Below, piece by piece: positions 24,501-39,500 of a stretch of 64,000 bases of DNA. This DNA is from Carposina sasakii (taxonomy: Eukaryota > Arthropoda > Insecta > Lepidoptera > Carposinidae): positions 3,286,001-3,350,000 of the forward strand of contig CP053175.1 of assembly GCA_014607495.2 (NCBI GenBank), read 5' to 3'. A program made the translations under genes and the position numbers. The notes under the pieces are model-generated. The model worked only from the letters and a program-made list of their open reading frames with translations. It did not search any database and was not told the DNA's origin. How positions within the stretch are numbered: position 1 is the first letter of the stretch; every line of letters starts with the position of its first letter.

Positions 24501-27500
24501 GGGCCTCGCATCAGCCCGAGGAGCACGCCGAATATGTACCTGCATGGAGAGGATGTTCATATTCACACACTTCATAACACATTCACCTAGTCCCACACTA
24601 AGATCCCTCCTCCCATTTCCTACTACCTATCTGGATGGAGAATATATCATTTTTATTTATTTACTAGCGATCCTCCCCGGATTCGCATGAGTGCGATCCT
24701 GATAACTATACTTATAAATCGCCCTTTTGAATCACTCTATGTATCTATTTAAAAAACCGCATCAAGATCTGTTGCGTAGTTTAAAAGATCAGACAGCGCG
24801 ACGACTCTATTTTATAATATGTAGGTAGTGATGAAGTGATTTAAATCGTAAAATAATCACTAATTAAACTTTCTCTAAGTGGTTATGTTCATGATGAAGA
24901 ATATACGATAATCACAGCGAATTAATCCTAATTTCATAGATTGCCGTACCTATCCTATACACTATACAGGATGTGGGTGACAGCCAGGCAAATACTGAAA
25001 TGCTGAACAAGTACCATTCTGCTGAGTTATACGACAGTGTTATTAGGTTATTACTCTCAGGAAATGAATTTTTGGTTTGATTATCAGTAGCCTTTGCTCT
25101 CCGCGCCAATTGTATTGGACGATCTTGTGACTAATTAAATGGACTTATTGGTTATTCTGTGATACATTGCTATTTTTTGGATCACTTGTGACTCTCTATT
25201 AGGGTTGATCAGGTTATTGAACTATTTTGGGGGCAAATTTTTAAAAAAAATTATTCGTTTCAAATTTTATTTTTAAGTCATTATCTAAGGCCTAAATAAA
25301 CGAACTTAACTATTATTTTCCTGAAAATATGAAAAAAAAAGTCGAAAAATTTTGGAATTTTCATGTAAAAATTTTATGTGTTTTCCACCTCAGAATTATG
25401 GTCTGAAGTCATGGTATCAATATTTGCCTGGCTGTCACAAACACCCTGTATAATTAAACTATATAACTATAAATTGATAATAAAATGATGCATTTACCAA
25501 TGACTGTGCCAAGTGAATGTTGCATGGAAATATACAAATTAAAATGTAAACATTAAACACCTATTATATACCTAATAGGAGTCCGTTTTATAGATCTATA
25601 AAAAATGGCAAAAAATATGATCACGTTTGTTGAATGATAGCCCCCATTTTTATGTTATGTTTATAGCTACAACAGAAATACATCATCATCATCATCTAGC
25701 TATCATGATATACAGGGTGTAACAAAAAGGGTATGTTAAGCGAAAAGCTACGTAAATAGCCCACTATAGAGAACCTATCCACAAAATTTGAGACTCGAAA
25801 TCACATGTTTATTTTTCCCTATAGTATGGAGAATTTTTAAATATCTCAGGAATTTTCATACAATCTTGAAAAATAAAAATGAAGATTTCGAGTCTCAAAT
25901 TTTGTAGAAAGGTTCTCTATAGTGGGCTATTTACATAGCTTTTCGCTTAACATACCCTTTTTGTTACACCCTGTATACTATCATAAGATACAGGTTTGTG
26001 AATTTTGTGACATACAGACGAACAATGGGGTCTTAGTCATAGGGTCCCGTTTTAAACCTTACTTAATTGGTTACAGAACCTTAAATAGATTAAAACTTGG
26101 TTTCATCACAAATGGCCTTTACAAATTCGTAAATATAACTAATTCTAAATTAAAAAACGTAAATTAAATAATTATTAAATTACTAGCTGTTGCCCGCGGC
26201 TCCACTCGCGTGAATGTCGCTTATTGCGTGGAAGGGGTATAAAAAATTGTTAACGACCTATTCTCAGACCTACCGAATTTACATATTAAATTTTATAAAA
26301 ATCGGTCAAACTGTTTTGGATGAGTTTGGAAACAAACACCGCGTCCCGAGCATTTTATATATTAGATAGATAGATTAGATATTGAGTTGACACTTACCTA
26401 ACAACAACCAAAACACTATAACCCATATAGTAGAACATATAGAAGAATAACTTGAAGAAACCAACTGCCAATTCAGCGGGTGGCATTTGCTGCATGTCCG
26501 CGATTTTCGCCTTTATATTAGACGGCGATAGGGACGAGAATGCTGTAGATATCCCGTCTTTTACGGATTGTAAGCCGCGACGGAAGGGGTCTTTGCCGGC
26601 TCTGAAATATTTTTTAACGATTATTTATTTATTTGCTTGCTCAAAACATGGTGCAATAAAGCTATATTAATTACATTATTAGATCACAGAAATGTTTCGC
26701 CACAAAATGTAGCATCCAATTATTTTAATTGTTCAACAACCTTACCAAATATATTATTACAAACATCCGCCATTTCTATTACTCCTGCACAAGAAGAACG
26801 ACAAAGTAACTTGACACGTAGCATAGCGAGGTTAGATGTAAAGTTCATCGTCTGAGAGAACGAGTTCCTAGTCGACATGCATGGAAGGAGATGGAGCTGA
26901 TATAATATTCTAGTCAAGTGACATCAGAACAGAACTTGAAACATACATAATACATAAAATCACGTTCTCTCTTTTCCTGTGTGGTAGGCAGAGATCACGC
27001 ACCTCCACTTGTCACGGTTCTGACACCCCTTATTCTTTATTTGTGTATTGTGTAAAAAAAAAATACACAAGACACTACAGTAAATACAGAGAAATTTACA
27101 AAAGAAATGCATACAATGACGTGCTTATTTCTGGAAGAGATTACTTCCAGCATACCTGATAACCAAGTGAGATATTTCGCTTCATCTACTTTCATGAGAC
27201 TTAAGAGAGATAATGATGGTACATCATACCTTTCATCGTCATCATCTCCCATATACATATACGCCGCCTCCCTATTCTTGGTGCCACCGGAAGTCTCTTC
27301 TGAAGCCGCCATTAGGCCGGAAGCGTGCGTCATTTCAAAGATGGCGTCTTCGCAGAAGTTAACGAACGCTTCCAGCTTTTCTTTGTCGCCCCCTTCGGTA
27401 ACAATGCTGTAGAAGAACGCGCGTTTCGATTCCTGAAAAATTAAAAAAATGTTGGGATATTCTGTCAAGAATTAAGATTTAAAAAGTTGTACTATTTACT

Positions 27501-30500
27501 TGGATTAGCAATCGTTACAAGAGGCCTCATTGACATGATAACATTTTCTTGCATGATGCCTACAATTTTGTTGAAGCAATCAATTACTGTCATGGTTTAA
27601 CATATTATTTTTGACACATAGGGTCGATTCCGGCAGTCACACTTAAACCTAAACCTAATCTTAGTAAGCATTGTGCCCGACACAATTGTGGCCATTAACA
27701 AAAATTGAATTGAATCTTAGTAAGGTCTTTCTCTCTCCGTTCTTAACATAAATGGCTAAGAGAGAGAAAAGGACAGGCAGGACTAAATTTACGTTAAGGT
27801 TTAAGTGTGACTGCCGGAATCGACCAAATTGTCCAAGTTTTGACTAGTCATCATTAATAAATTGATATTACAGCTTAATAGACATGACACCTGTTTCATT
27901 TTAATGACAATAAATAATTATAGTCACAGAGATATATAAATCACGCCTCTTTCCCGAAAGGATCTCAACTTGCCACAGTCCTGAGACACCTCTTTCGCTT
28001 CATCTTCTTTCATAATATTCTTCATGTACGCTCGTTGTTATAAACAATTTGAATTAATTTTTTGTGAGGGGATTGCAACTAAGATCAAACCTATGTTTTC
28101 TGAACACATACATGAATTAGGCTACCTTCAACAGCACCTACCTTAATCTGCGGTTTCTCCCACTGCTCAATATTGGACTCCTTGATCTCGAAATACACTC
28201 TTTCTATACGTTTCGTCCCGCCCATGATCTCGATACGTCCCAGGAATGGCTCGAAGTAGTTTAGGACTGAACCAGCCGTTTCGAGGAAACGGGCCAATCT
28301 GTGATAAAAAAAACGTAACATAACAGTATTTACCGCCTGCCCAGCGTGATGACTATGGGCAAATACCCCCCATGGCAGTCTTGTGGCGTGCCCTGGGGGA
28401 GGCCTACGCCCAGCAGTGGACTGCAATAGGCTGATGGTGATGATGATGATGAACAGTATTTACATCATCACCATGTACATATAGACATAGCTGTGTTCCC
28501 GAAATGGGGTAGCCAGAAATGCTGGATCATAAGGGAGATACCATAGCCACGTTTAGTATAGCGGGGACAAATGTTAATTTGATAGCTTATAGTGCCTGCG
28601 AGAATGCCCGAGTTCCGTTATCGACTCTTACGACATTGAAGGAGATATAGCTGATGTATTCTAGTGAAGCCCCGATTTTAATCTAAGTAATCATTTTGCA
28701 AAGAAAAGACCAAGCATTCTAGATTCCTAAGCTCCTATACTTACCTGACTATGGGCAAACCGCCCTATGGCTGTAGCCTTGTGGCGTGCCCTGGGGGAGG
28801 CCTACGTCCAGCAGTGGACTGCAATAGGCTGAAGACAATACTTACCTAGGCTCATTGGGCATGTGTTCAGATAGATTGGTCAGCAACACAGCCAGGTTGA
28901 AACCGATCTCCTTAGCGGGCTCGTGGAAACGATCGCAGAAGCCGATGTAGTCCAGTTTCCCGTCGTGGTTTGTCTCGCAGCATGCCAGAAGGAACTCTAT
29001 TTCTTCGCTGTAAGGTAAACATACAAACATACATATAATATAAAGTTCGTAGTAATGAGGAGAATATGTGGTATTCGGAAACGTTTGCGGCAAAAAAATA
29101 TCCTGTATATGGCTGTTCCACAAAATGAAAACAGTAGTGCAAAATTAGATTTTTTAAAAAAACATTAACATTGTAACTTAGATAACACTCCTAATTTTAA
29201 ATTTCTAGAATACTAGTGGACGCCTGCGTGGACTGTAGAAAAAACAAAATGTCGAAATTATCCGGGATAAAAAGTAGCCTATGTGTTAATCTGGGGTGTC
29301 AGCTAACTCGATACAAAATTTTATTAAAATTGCTCCAGCCGTTTAGACGTGAAGAAGTAACAAACATACACACTCACACAATCACAAACTTTCACTTTTT
29401 TTAGTAGGAAGTAAGATAAATAAATTAAATTTTAAATAATGGCATAAAGGCAGATTTTTACAATGGTCAGATAGCCTATCTGAAGTATAAAACTATTGCT
29501 GTCTCTATCTTGATCGAGTTTAAGAGAGAAACAGCAATCAATTTTATACTTCACACTAGCGGTCGCCCACGACTTCATCCGCGTGAGGGGGAATTCCCCC
29601 GTGTGAAACCGGGGCGGGTTTCTATATAGCTTTCCCCGATAAATCTGCCATCTAACGCTGAAAGAATTATTCAAAACTGACCAGTAGTTCCTGAGATTAG
29701 CGCGTTCAATCAAACAAATAAACAAACTCTTCAGCTTAATAATATTAGTATACCTGCCCAAGTAGCATGACCTGCGAAACACGATATGATAAACCGATTT
29801 ATCGACATTTAGCCTGTCAAAATACAATAAATATAGCCACCATGTTGAATTTTGTTTAGAGACGATACGATATCGTACGATACGATATCCACGATGCGTG
29901 GTCATGCTAGGGGGGCTGGATAGGCTATCGGGTCATTGGAGATAATCAACCAAAACAAATAACACTTACGGCGTGTAACTCTTCTGCTGCTCCATTTTGT
30001 CCTTAAAGTCTTTGGGCAGTACCCATCCGTCATTGTTCCCGTCGATCTCCTGAAAACTGGGGCTAGAAGTCAGGTCCTTTCAGTTTCAGGAACATGTCGA
30101 AGTATTTCAGGATCAGTTCCACGTTGGAAGCGGACTCTACTAGAGTGTCCACCATCTGCTTACCGATTGTACCTGAAAACCAAGAAAATTACATACCTAC
30201 ATAGGTACCTACTTCACGATATACACACACATGGCTATGTTCCCAAAATTGGGTAGCCAGACTTAAGGGTCAAAAAAGGGATCCCACAGAACCGTTAAGC
30301 ATGTCAGATGTAAATGATCAGTGAGAAATTACTAGCTCATCGTCTAAAAGAACGTCCCTTAATTCCTTAGTTGACTCATACGACATGCACGGCAGATGAT
30401 GTAATCTAGTGTGAAGTCATGCATCAGCACAGGATCGAATATTTTGGCTGTTACGAGTATTGCACGAACGCGGGTCACAACGAAATTCGTGCATTGAACC

Positions 30501-33500
30501 TCCACTGCTCACCATATCTGTCACTCACACATAAATATATTTCTGTCACGCTCACGATTGACGTCGGCGCGATAAAGAAAATTATCATGGTAAAGCATAA
30601 GGTAATTTTTATACAGGGTGTAAAAAGGGGTGTGTAAAACGTAAAGCTACAGAGAACGTATCCACAAACTTTGAGACTCAATGTTATACATACATACATA
30701 CATAAAAGCATACACTCGAAAAACATATCCCTCATTCAGTCGAGTAAAAAGCGCACGTTCTTAACCACTTACCATTAACAACATTTCCCTCCAGCATAGA
30801 CAGCATCATGGTGATCATGTCCTTCTGCAGATTAAGGAGTTCCTTCAGCAAGTCCACCTGTGAGGAATGCTTGGACAGCTTGTCCTGCATGTGCGAGAAG
30901 AGGAACAGGAAACCGCCTACCGCGTCCCATAGCCTGTGGGGTGACCGGGTTTTAGTCGAGAAGTAATGATTTGTCTACCGCATCTCATACACACATAAAT
31001 ATATACACGCCCATTTCCCCCCAAAGAGGTTGGTTGGTAGAGACCCTTTTCGTCTCATAGCCTGTGGAATAACCGGTTATTAGCTAAACCCAACAAGGGT
31101 TATGATTTTAAATGTCGATTAGTGGCATACCATCACACATTGATGCAGCGTCACCTATCAGTTTCAACTTTTCGTTAGAATTTTGTGTTAAAATTTCTAT
31201 ACACCATAACTTTATCAAAATGAAATGAATTGAAAGAAGCGCTGAAAGAATCTCTTTTTTACACGCGAACTACATACATAATATACTTAGTCGTTAGTAT
31301 AACAAAACTGCGTCTAAAGTTAGACTTTGCTTAAAAATCGCACAGAAAAATGTAGGTATTGAATATCTGGCAAACTGCAGATGACTGATTATGTTCAGCA
31401 GTGAACATCTCAAGGCTGTCAATTGATGATGAGAAAATTAGCAAAGGATAGCCTACCTGGAATGAGCCAAAGCCTGCTGATTCTGCGTACAAGGCCCCTG
31501 TATAACCTCAGTTAGAGTGTTGAACACTTGGGAAGCGACGCCTATCGCTTTGAAGAAATTTGCTTTGCCTGCTGGGTCTATCAGTTCCTGCAAGTTAAAC
31601 GGAATATCATTAGGTTTTTTTGGGGTGTTTAATATAGTTGTTTTGAACCATACATACAAAACCTCATTCCTATGTGTTATATAGTGTTATAAGAGAAAGG
31701 CTTTAAAGATAGGTACCAGCTATTAAAAAAAATATTCAAGAAACTCTCCTCTTCCATTATTGATTTTACCGAGTGATTAGCTGCATCTTCTTCCGTGAAT
31801 GTAAGAGTCGAGATGAGCAGCAATTTGTCACAATTTCGAATTTTGAGGATAGGTTCTTCAATAATAAATAAATAAATACTGGACCATTTTCATAGCATTT
31901 CGTTTAACATACCCCCCATCTGTTACAACCTGTATATTCAGACTTTTCTAAAACAGTACAATTTTAATGTTTACGATAATATAATTCCTATTAACTGACC
32001 TTGCTAGAATAATGCCAGTAGAAGTCCATAATACTCTCCTGCAGTCGCAGTAAATAATCCACGGTGCAGATGACAACGTTGACCGTGGTAGTGTTACCGG
32101 CCTGGGTTCGCAGGTAGTTCTGCCATTCTGGTACATTGAATTGAGAGTTGTAACGTTGTGATACCTTTCGTTATTAATTCAGACAATTTCATCACCCATT
32201 GAAAAGAAAATGATCAGAATACGCATACCTATACATTCGACTGTGGAAAGGCAAAAACGCTAAACCTCCACGTTTTTTTTTCGAAAGTCGATTCGTCATT
32301 TTAAAAAAAGTGGAATTTGCCTTTTGACTGTCGTAGGTACGTCACAAATTATTTGTCGTATATTGCTTAAATAATCAATTAAAATATCATCGATAAAAAT
32401 ACCTTACATTATTTAGTCTTACCCAAGTTGTGTCCTTCACAAGTGAGTTGTATGAATCGGAACAGCGCACATGTGAACTCTGCGTCGTGCATGTTTTTCT
32501 CTCCGGCCGCTCCTTCCAAACCTACGCCCAGGCCTGGGGAAATACTTGGGTTTAATGTTTAAAAAAAAACAGAGGAAGAAAGAAAGACATTTGAAGATAG
32601 AAGAGGAAAGCTAAAAAAGAACGTAAGAAGGAAAGGAAAAAAGCGAGCAAGGAAAAAAGAATCATCGTCATTTCATCATTTTTCAAGTGTCTGATCTTAA
32701 GAGAAGAAGTCATGAGTGCTTTCCTAATGAAGGATATATGTACCTACTACCCGTAGATCACATTCATGAGCCGAAATAGAGTAGCCCGGAACTGTAGGTT
32801 CACGGCGGAGATCTGACACCTACGTTTATCATAACGGAATCAGATCTGAACGGAACCTCTAAAACTGGATCAAGATAAAGACAGCATCAACTTCTGATAG
32901 GCTATCTGACCATTAGAACAATCTGTAGCTAATAATGAAAATTTTCTCACCCTCGGCTTTAGTATTCCTTTCGAAGGCATCCAAATCCAGGACAGAACAA
33001 GAGTTCATGAGTCCAGCGATCGATGTGAAGAAGCCGACATCTTTCTTGTCTTTGAGATGGTTGAGCATACCCTATGGGAGATTCGGATTGTGATTATTAC
33101 ATTGTGTTTTCATTAGGAAGAGGTCCCTTAAAGGATACTTTGCGGTTGTACCTACAATCATGGAGGTGGGGGGATTCAAAAATCAATATAAGTTTTTAAG
33201 ACACTTTTCGGTCTATAAGACTGGAAATTGAAAAAAAAATTGGTTAACTACGACCTGAAGCTAGATTTATTCACTATTCACGAAAAATCGTGTAACTAAT
33301 ATCCTATTGCTTATGCAATGATTTTGATTTAATAGTTATGTATAAGTAATTTCAAAGATAGAACACTCGAACACTAATAATTTAAACAACTATAGAATAA
33401 AATGAACTGCAAAAGAATCTTAGTGTCAAACAAAAACATAAATGAATGTATGTAATCACTTAAGTCTTGTCTATAGACACGGTTGTAAGAAAACCATTAT

Positions 33501-36500
33501 AAAACTCACCATTTGGATTTCAATATTCCCGCCCCTTAATATAGAGATGCCTAGCTGTAGCGTCTTCATGACCATGTCGCTGGGAACCCCCTTAGAGGCA
33601 GAGATGTGTAGGAGGACCATTTCTGCCACGCCGCGGTCTGCGAGGCGTGCTTGGTGGAATAGCAGCTTCTGCTTCTCCATCTCTTGTTCCTGGGATTGGA
33701 GGTATAAGGGTTTTGATTCGAACTTTCGACTGATATTGATGTATCATATTGTGCGTTCGGCGATGATATCCGCCATGTGTATCACCATATTAAAGTTCTC
33801 TTAAAAGGGCCTCTACATCTTTGCTACGACCCGATAGTCTCAAAGGATCGGGACTCTGTAATCCCAAGAACTTCGAAAGAGATAAAAATAAAACACGTAT
33901 TCACAACACATTAATCTAGTCCTACATTAAGATCCCTAAGGTCTTGTATCATGGGTACCAAGCAACGTATAAATCCTTACTAATATTGTAAACCAGATCT
34001 GTCGTAGAACCGATGGACGATGGAGTAAACGGATTCTCAAATGGAGACTGCGCCTCGGCAAGCGTAGCGTTGGGAGCCCTCCGGACAGATGGACCGATGA
34101 CTTAAAGAGGACGGCTGGTAGTGGCTGGATGGTGAAAACGGGAGATCGAGCCATGTGGCGTACACTGGGGGAGGCCTACGTCCAGTAGTGGACTGCAATA
34201 GGCTGACGACGACGACGATTGTAAACCAGCGGCTGCCCACGACTTCGTCCGCATGAGACATTGCAACCGTGCGAAGCCGGGGTGGGCCACTAGCTAAACA
34301 TATAAACACACATTTGGTACACAGGTAGTATAGCCTGAGAAACGACATTGGCTACTTTTTATCCTTTGACTTCCAAAGAAAACAAACGGAAATTTAAAAA
34401 GTTTATACGGACGAAGTCGCTATGAAAGAGAAACCTGTCACTTCTCAGGTATTTCTATTAAGAAAAATGTTTATTATGACAAGGAGAATATATGCTATTC
34501 GGATCCATTGTCGACCACAAATATCCTGTATATGCATATAGATACTTGCATGTTCCTATTATTCTATTAAAGGTAAATACTTACCATAAATGTATCCATT
34601 GTTTTCTGCATGAAACATGACAATATTTTTGAAATATATTACACTTTTTAATCACGCATTTCCGATTCCTCAACGTTAATGACCTAAAATCTGAGAGTGT
34701 TCGGTCTCGTTTATAAAAGTGAGAGAAATTGTAACCTCCAAAAAAAAAAAAACCGTCGACGCCATTATAAACACGCGTTTGACGTGATATTTAACAGCAA
34801 AATTTTGACCTTTTTATATTCACACGGTCGATAAGTTTCATGACATTCGTATTCTAAAACAGTTTCAACTTACATGTATACTAGCTTTTCCTTCTTCCTC
34901 TCCCACTGCCTCCCCGCCGCCCTCTTCTTCTTCCTCTCCACCCTCTTCCTCTTCTTCCCCACAGGATCGTGCTATTATGTCTGCGTATGACATGTATAGA
35001 GCATCTTCCTGCAATTCAATTATGTTATTGGCATTAGGCTAGTAGGGTGTACTTAAGCTCATAATAAGAACAAAAGCGAAATGACGATAAATAAGCAGAA
35101 TTGTATTTAAATACAAATATTTAAACATCTAGGAGATTAATCGCATTATTGTTAAACCTCCAGGAACCTCGGAAACTAACAACATCAGCGTGTGAATATT
35201 ATCGCCTTCTAGCATTAGAGACCAGCATCTTTGAATCAGCAGACAAACCAATATGCCGCATTATTACACATTTTAGAATGAATTATGATAATAGTAACCC
35301 GCTATCTGACAATGAATGATGTATGGTGATCGTCACCTGTAAAGCTCCAGATCGTTCAGTCATAGCGCCCCTACAGAAGGTGGTGACTAGCTGTGTGAGA
35401 GGATCCGGCTTGCCTTCCTCTTCGCTTGCCTCACTCTTCTTTAGTTCTGCATCTTCGAATGATTGCTGCAGTAATGTATGGAGATAAATAAATATACAGG
35501 TTTAATGTATTGAATGAAAGTAAGGTAGAAATAAGAAAGACTTTAAAAAGTATCGGAGGAAAGGAAGAGAAAAGAATAGATAGTAGAAGAAAATAAAAGT
35601 AAAACACTTTATGTGTATAAGTATTCGCAGGTTAATTTATTTCTGTGATATTAGGAGTACTTGATATTTTACAACTTAACCCAGATTTTACCCTTATAGA
35701 CGCACAGAAGACGCCCCATGAAGTGTGTGGCTCAAGTGTCATAAATACTCGCGTAGTATGCAATGTTAATGCGTTCACTTATACAATTTCACGTGATAGA
35801 AAGAGGAAGAATTCAATGACATTATTTGGAAAGGTTTCGCTTACCGTTAGATCTTCTATCATGACTTCTTGTCCCACATTCTCTTCTGCCAGCCATAGCT
35901 CATAGTAAGTTCGTGCGAAGATGTTACAGGCTCGATGTCTGTCAATAGAACAGTTTTACCTTGAGCAAATGTCATATGATAAGAGGCTTCTTAAGCACTA
36001 AGGCATGACAACTGCGACATATTTCTCACATACTAGTGCCAATACATACATAAAATCAGGTCTATTTTCCCAGACGGGTAGGCAGAGATTACCTACTTCA
36101 CTCCATTTGCTTCATTCTCATTCATTATTTTCAATGACCGAAAATGATGAATTTTTTTTTAAATCAAATGGATTATCACATGCCTACATCTATTTTTTTT
36201 AACAGATATGAATTATAGTTGGTGTTAATATTTTAGTCAAGGACCAAAACCGATGAACGTGTATGAAGAACTTAATGAATGTGGACGAGGCGAGAGAGAT
36301 ATGTTTGGAACGTATTAAATGGAGATCTGTAGTCTCTGTCTACTCCCTATGGAACATAGGCGTGAGTTTATATATGTATGTTAATATTTACATCTATAAA
36401 TTCAATCACAAGTTCACAACTTATACCTACCGACTCAACTTGTACAGATGTATAGAGCGCAAGCACGCGATAGCGGCGCGTTTTCTCGCCGCGCACAAAA

Positions 36501-39500
36501 CGCGCTTCCAATTGCTACAACGTTGTTTTGGCTTTGTGGCCTGTTAGTCCAATGCAGCATGCGCAAAATACAGAAACAATATCAAATATTTTAGTAGAAC
36601 CTATATGGAAAACTGTTAATAGTCCATTCAACAAAATAATGCTGAATGTTGAACTCTAGGTACTTTTTCGTATCTATATTCGGTTAATCAGATGACTTCT
36701 TTTCCAGTTGGTTTAAGGAAAAATAGACTCTAACACGAGTTTGGCGAACTTTTTGACAAAATAATTTTTTTCTTGATATTCCAAATATGTAGTTTATTAG
36801 AAATATACACGTTCGTGAGGAATCCAAATAAAATAAACCAGGAATACGCTGGTCATATTCAGGCACTAAATGTCGTATAAAGTTCTTAACTGAACTTTGA
36901 ATGAAAGAGATAATAATTATAAATACCTTGTCAGTTCAAAGCTGTACCGAAAGGAAATTATTTTTCAAAGCTATCGAAAAGACTAAAAAATATTATCAAG
37001 AATAAATATTGGTAAGTAGGTATGCGTATGGAATAGTCTCATCTGGTAAAAAGCGATATCAGTAAATTAAACTTCGGCAAAATCCGCGAAATAGAATTAA
37101 AAATTTGGAAAATTTCGCGAATGGAAAAATTTGCTTTGAGAAAAAATGATTTTGTCAAAAAGTTCGCCATACCCTCTAACATCGGTTAGACTAGTTTAAA
37201 CTCTACTTTTCCTTCTTCTTTTGTTTCTGCTGTCTTCTATAAACACATGAGGACGATATTTAAAAGAAAAAATAGATATTTATAAGAAAAACAGATAATA
37301 GTAATATTGCACTTCAAAATAGCATTTATTCTTATTGTTTATTTTTCCTCTTAATTAAAAAATCTAATGTTAGTCAAGACTCCTGCAATTTTAATGATCA
37401 TTTAATGTGTGATCAAATACCAGAAAATATAAAATTAGACGTTCATGCAGACGAAGTCACTGTCAACAAACCAGTTTAACATCATGAAGCTGAAGAATCT
37501 AAAGGGCATAATGTTAGGAAAGAAAACACCAAAACACAAGTTAGTACAACACTATTAGTGAAGTGCCGGATCACAGCATATCCGAGGATAGGGATATTAG
37601 GTGTCAAATTCCGCGGATACGGATATCCGACACATCAACACTACACAACACACGCCGAAACCTTGTGAGAGAGTGGAGAGGCAAGTGCCTGAAGCACGCA
37701 ATGACAGCGCGCTTCCTCTGTATGGAGACCACTGATCGGTAGACGTTTTTGCTCATTTGTTGAGGATGGTCGATCTATAGATAGTAAATAATATAAATGT
37801 AAAAACTTGATCTAAAATGTTGACTAGCTGTCAGATTTTTTTCATATCGAATATCCGAAAGTAGATGACTATGTGTCTGAATATCAGTATGTTTTCTGCC
37901 CGAATTTGTGTGAACGATCTTAATTAATCTTATACTCGTACATATCTTGTCTACGAACTTTTGATCGCAAATTTTATTAATCGTCACTGTATCAATTCTT
38001 GGTCGCAGTTATGCAAATGGGAACATTTTGACATCATTGACAGATTATTTTGATGCTTACAGGGGAGCAATTCTTGAAATTTTTCAGCCGAAACGCAACC
38101 AGTAACGAACCATTAACGAAACGCGGTGCGAAGCAATATATACTTACCGCTTGAGTAATAAAGTATATTTTAGCACCCATCGGTCGCGAGTATGACAGAA
38201 TTAAAACAAATATCTGTCTCGTGCTGAAATGTGTATAATCACGTCACCATTATTGCTTTGTTCTGAGCGTCTAAAACGGTTCCGTTTCGGCTTCGTTCGA
38301 CTTTTCGAGAATTGGCGCCCTGGGTCGATTTATTTTTGAAAATTTGTGCCTATTATTTCAATTCTATGCTTTTGTATTCTGGTTCAAAACTACGACCAAT
38401 TTTGCCGAGTTACGGAGTGTTAAAAAGTTCTAACTTTCATTTAATTTGGAGATTTAATTAGATGTCGGTAATAGCTAAGATGTGGGTAGTTCAGTATTTA
38501 TGAGTGCTGTGATAAACAAAAATGTCACTGAAAATATTACTCACCATATGCAAGCCGAAAAGCACTTTACTCATGGCGACAATTCTCTCGACGGTGTCGT
38601 CAATGATCTTCGCTTTGTTCTCAGCGGTGTTGTCGGTGACCGCTGTTTTGCTTTTGGAGCCGAGTTTGCTGTAGAGGTAGTGTTGCCACGACATCTCGTC
38701 GCCTGGATCGATTTTGTCGGGTAGTGTAAGTTGGGTCTTCGCGAATTCGCAAACGTCTTGTTCTGTCATTTTCTGTAAAGAAATTAATGTATGTAACGCT
38801 TTAGTTATGAAAATTTTGATGATTTTCATCAATTTTAATATAAATCAATATTTTATTGTTTACATATATATTGTTTAAAATCTATAAGCAGGTAGCTAAT
38901 TCATATTTATAACATATGCTTAACATCATGTAAAACATGTACAGACACATCAGTCTATTGCAGTCCACTACTGACACAAGGCCGACAGCCAAGGGACCAT
39001 AGTACACAATATCGTTAGTACTTATGTATTCCTAGATAACATAACAATATTATCATCTATTATTAATTCAGAAATCATTTTACTAGAGACAATGACTGTA
39101 TGGATATACTTTCCTTTTCCTTCTAGATATAGAAAATTAAATAAGACAAACTAGTCTACAAAAGCGCCTTCTGTTGGCGAACTCACTCGCGGCAGCAGCC
39201 ATTGTCAGTATCCCATTCTCTTCATAATTCTTTTCCCCCCTTATCTCTTACCTTAAGGACGCCACCATCAGCGCCGCTTGCGCTTCCTTGTCCTTGTTGC
39301 TGCTTCTCCTTCATCTCCTACCTTCAAGAAGCGATCCTTGCAGTGCTGCACCAGCTCCTGCTCCCGGCCCGCGAACAGGTTGAGTCCGACGGGCAGCAGC
39401 CGCTTAAGGCACGCCACCATCAGTGACGCCTGCACCTCCTTATCCTTGTCGCGCTTCTTGTCGCGGTGCTTCTTCTTTTTCTGTTTTATATGGAGTTTGG

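Noticed and set aside
33442..33804. 120-codon plus-strand open frame
   Set aside because: It is the antisense shadow of RyR exon 33510-33689.
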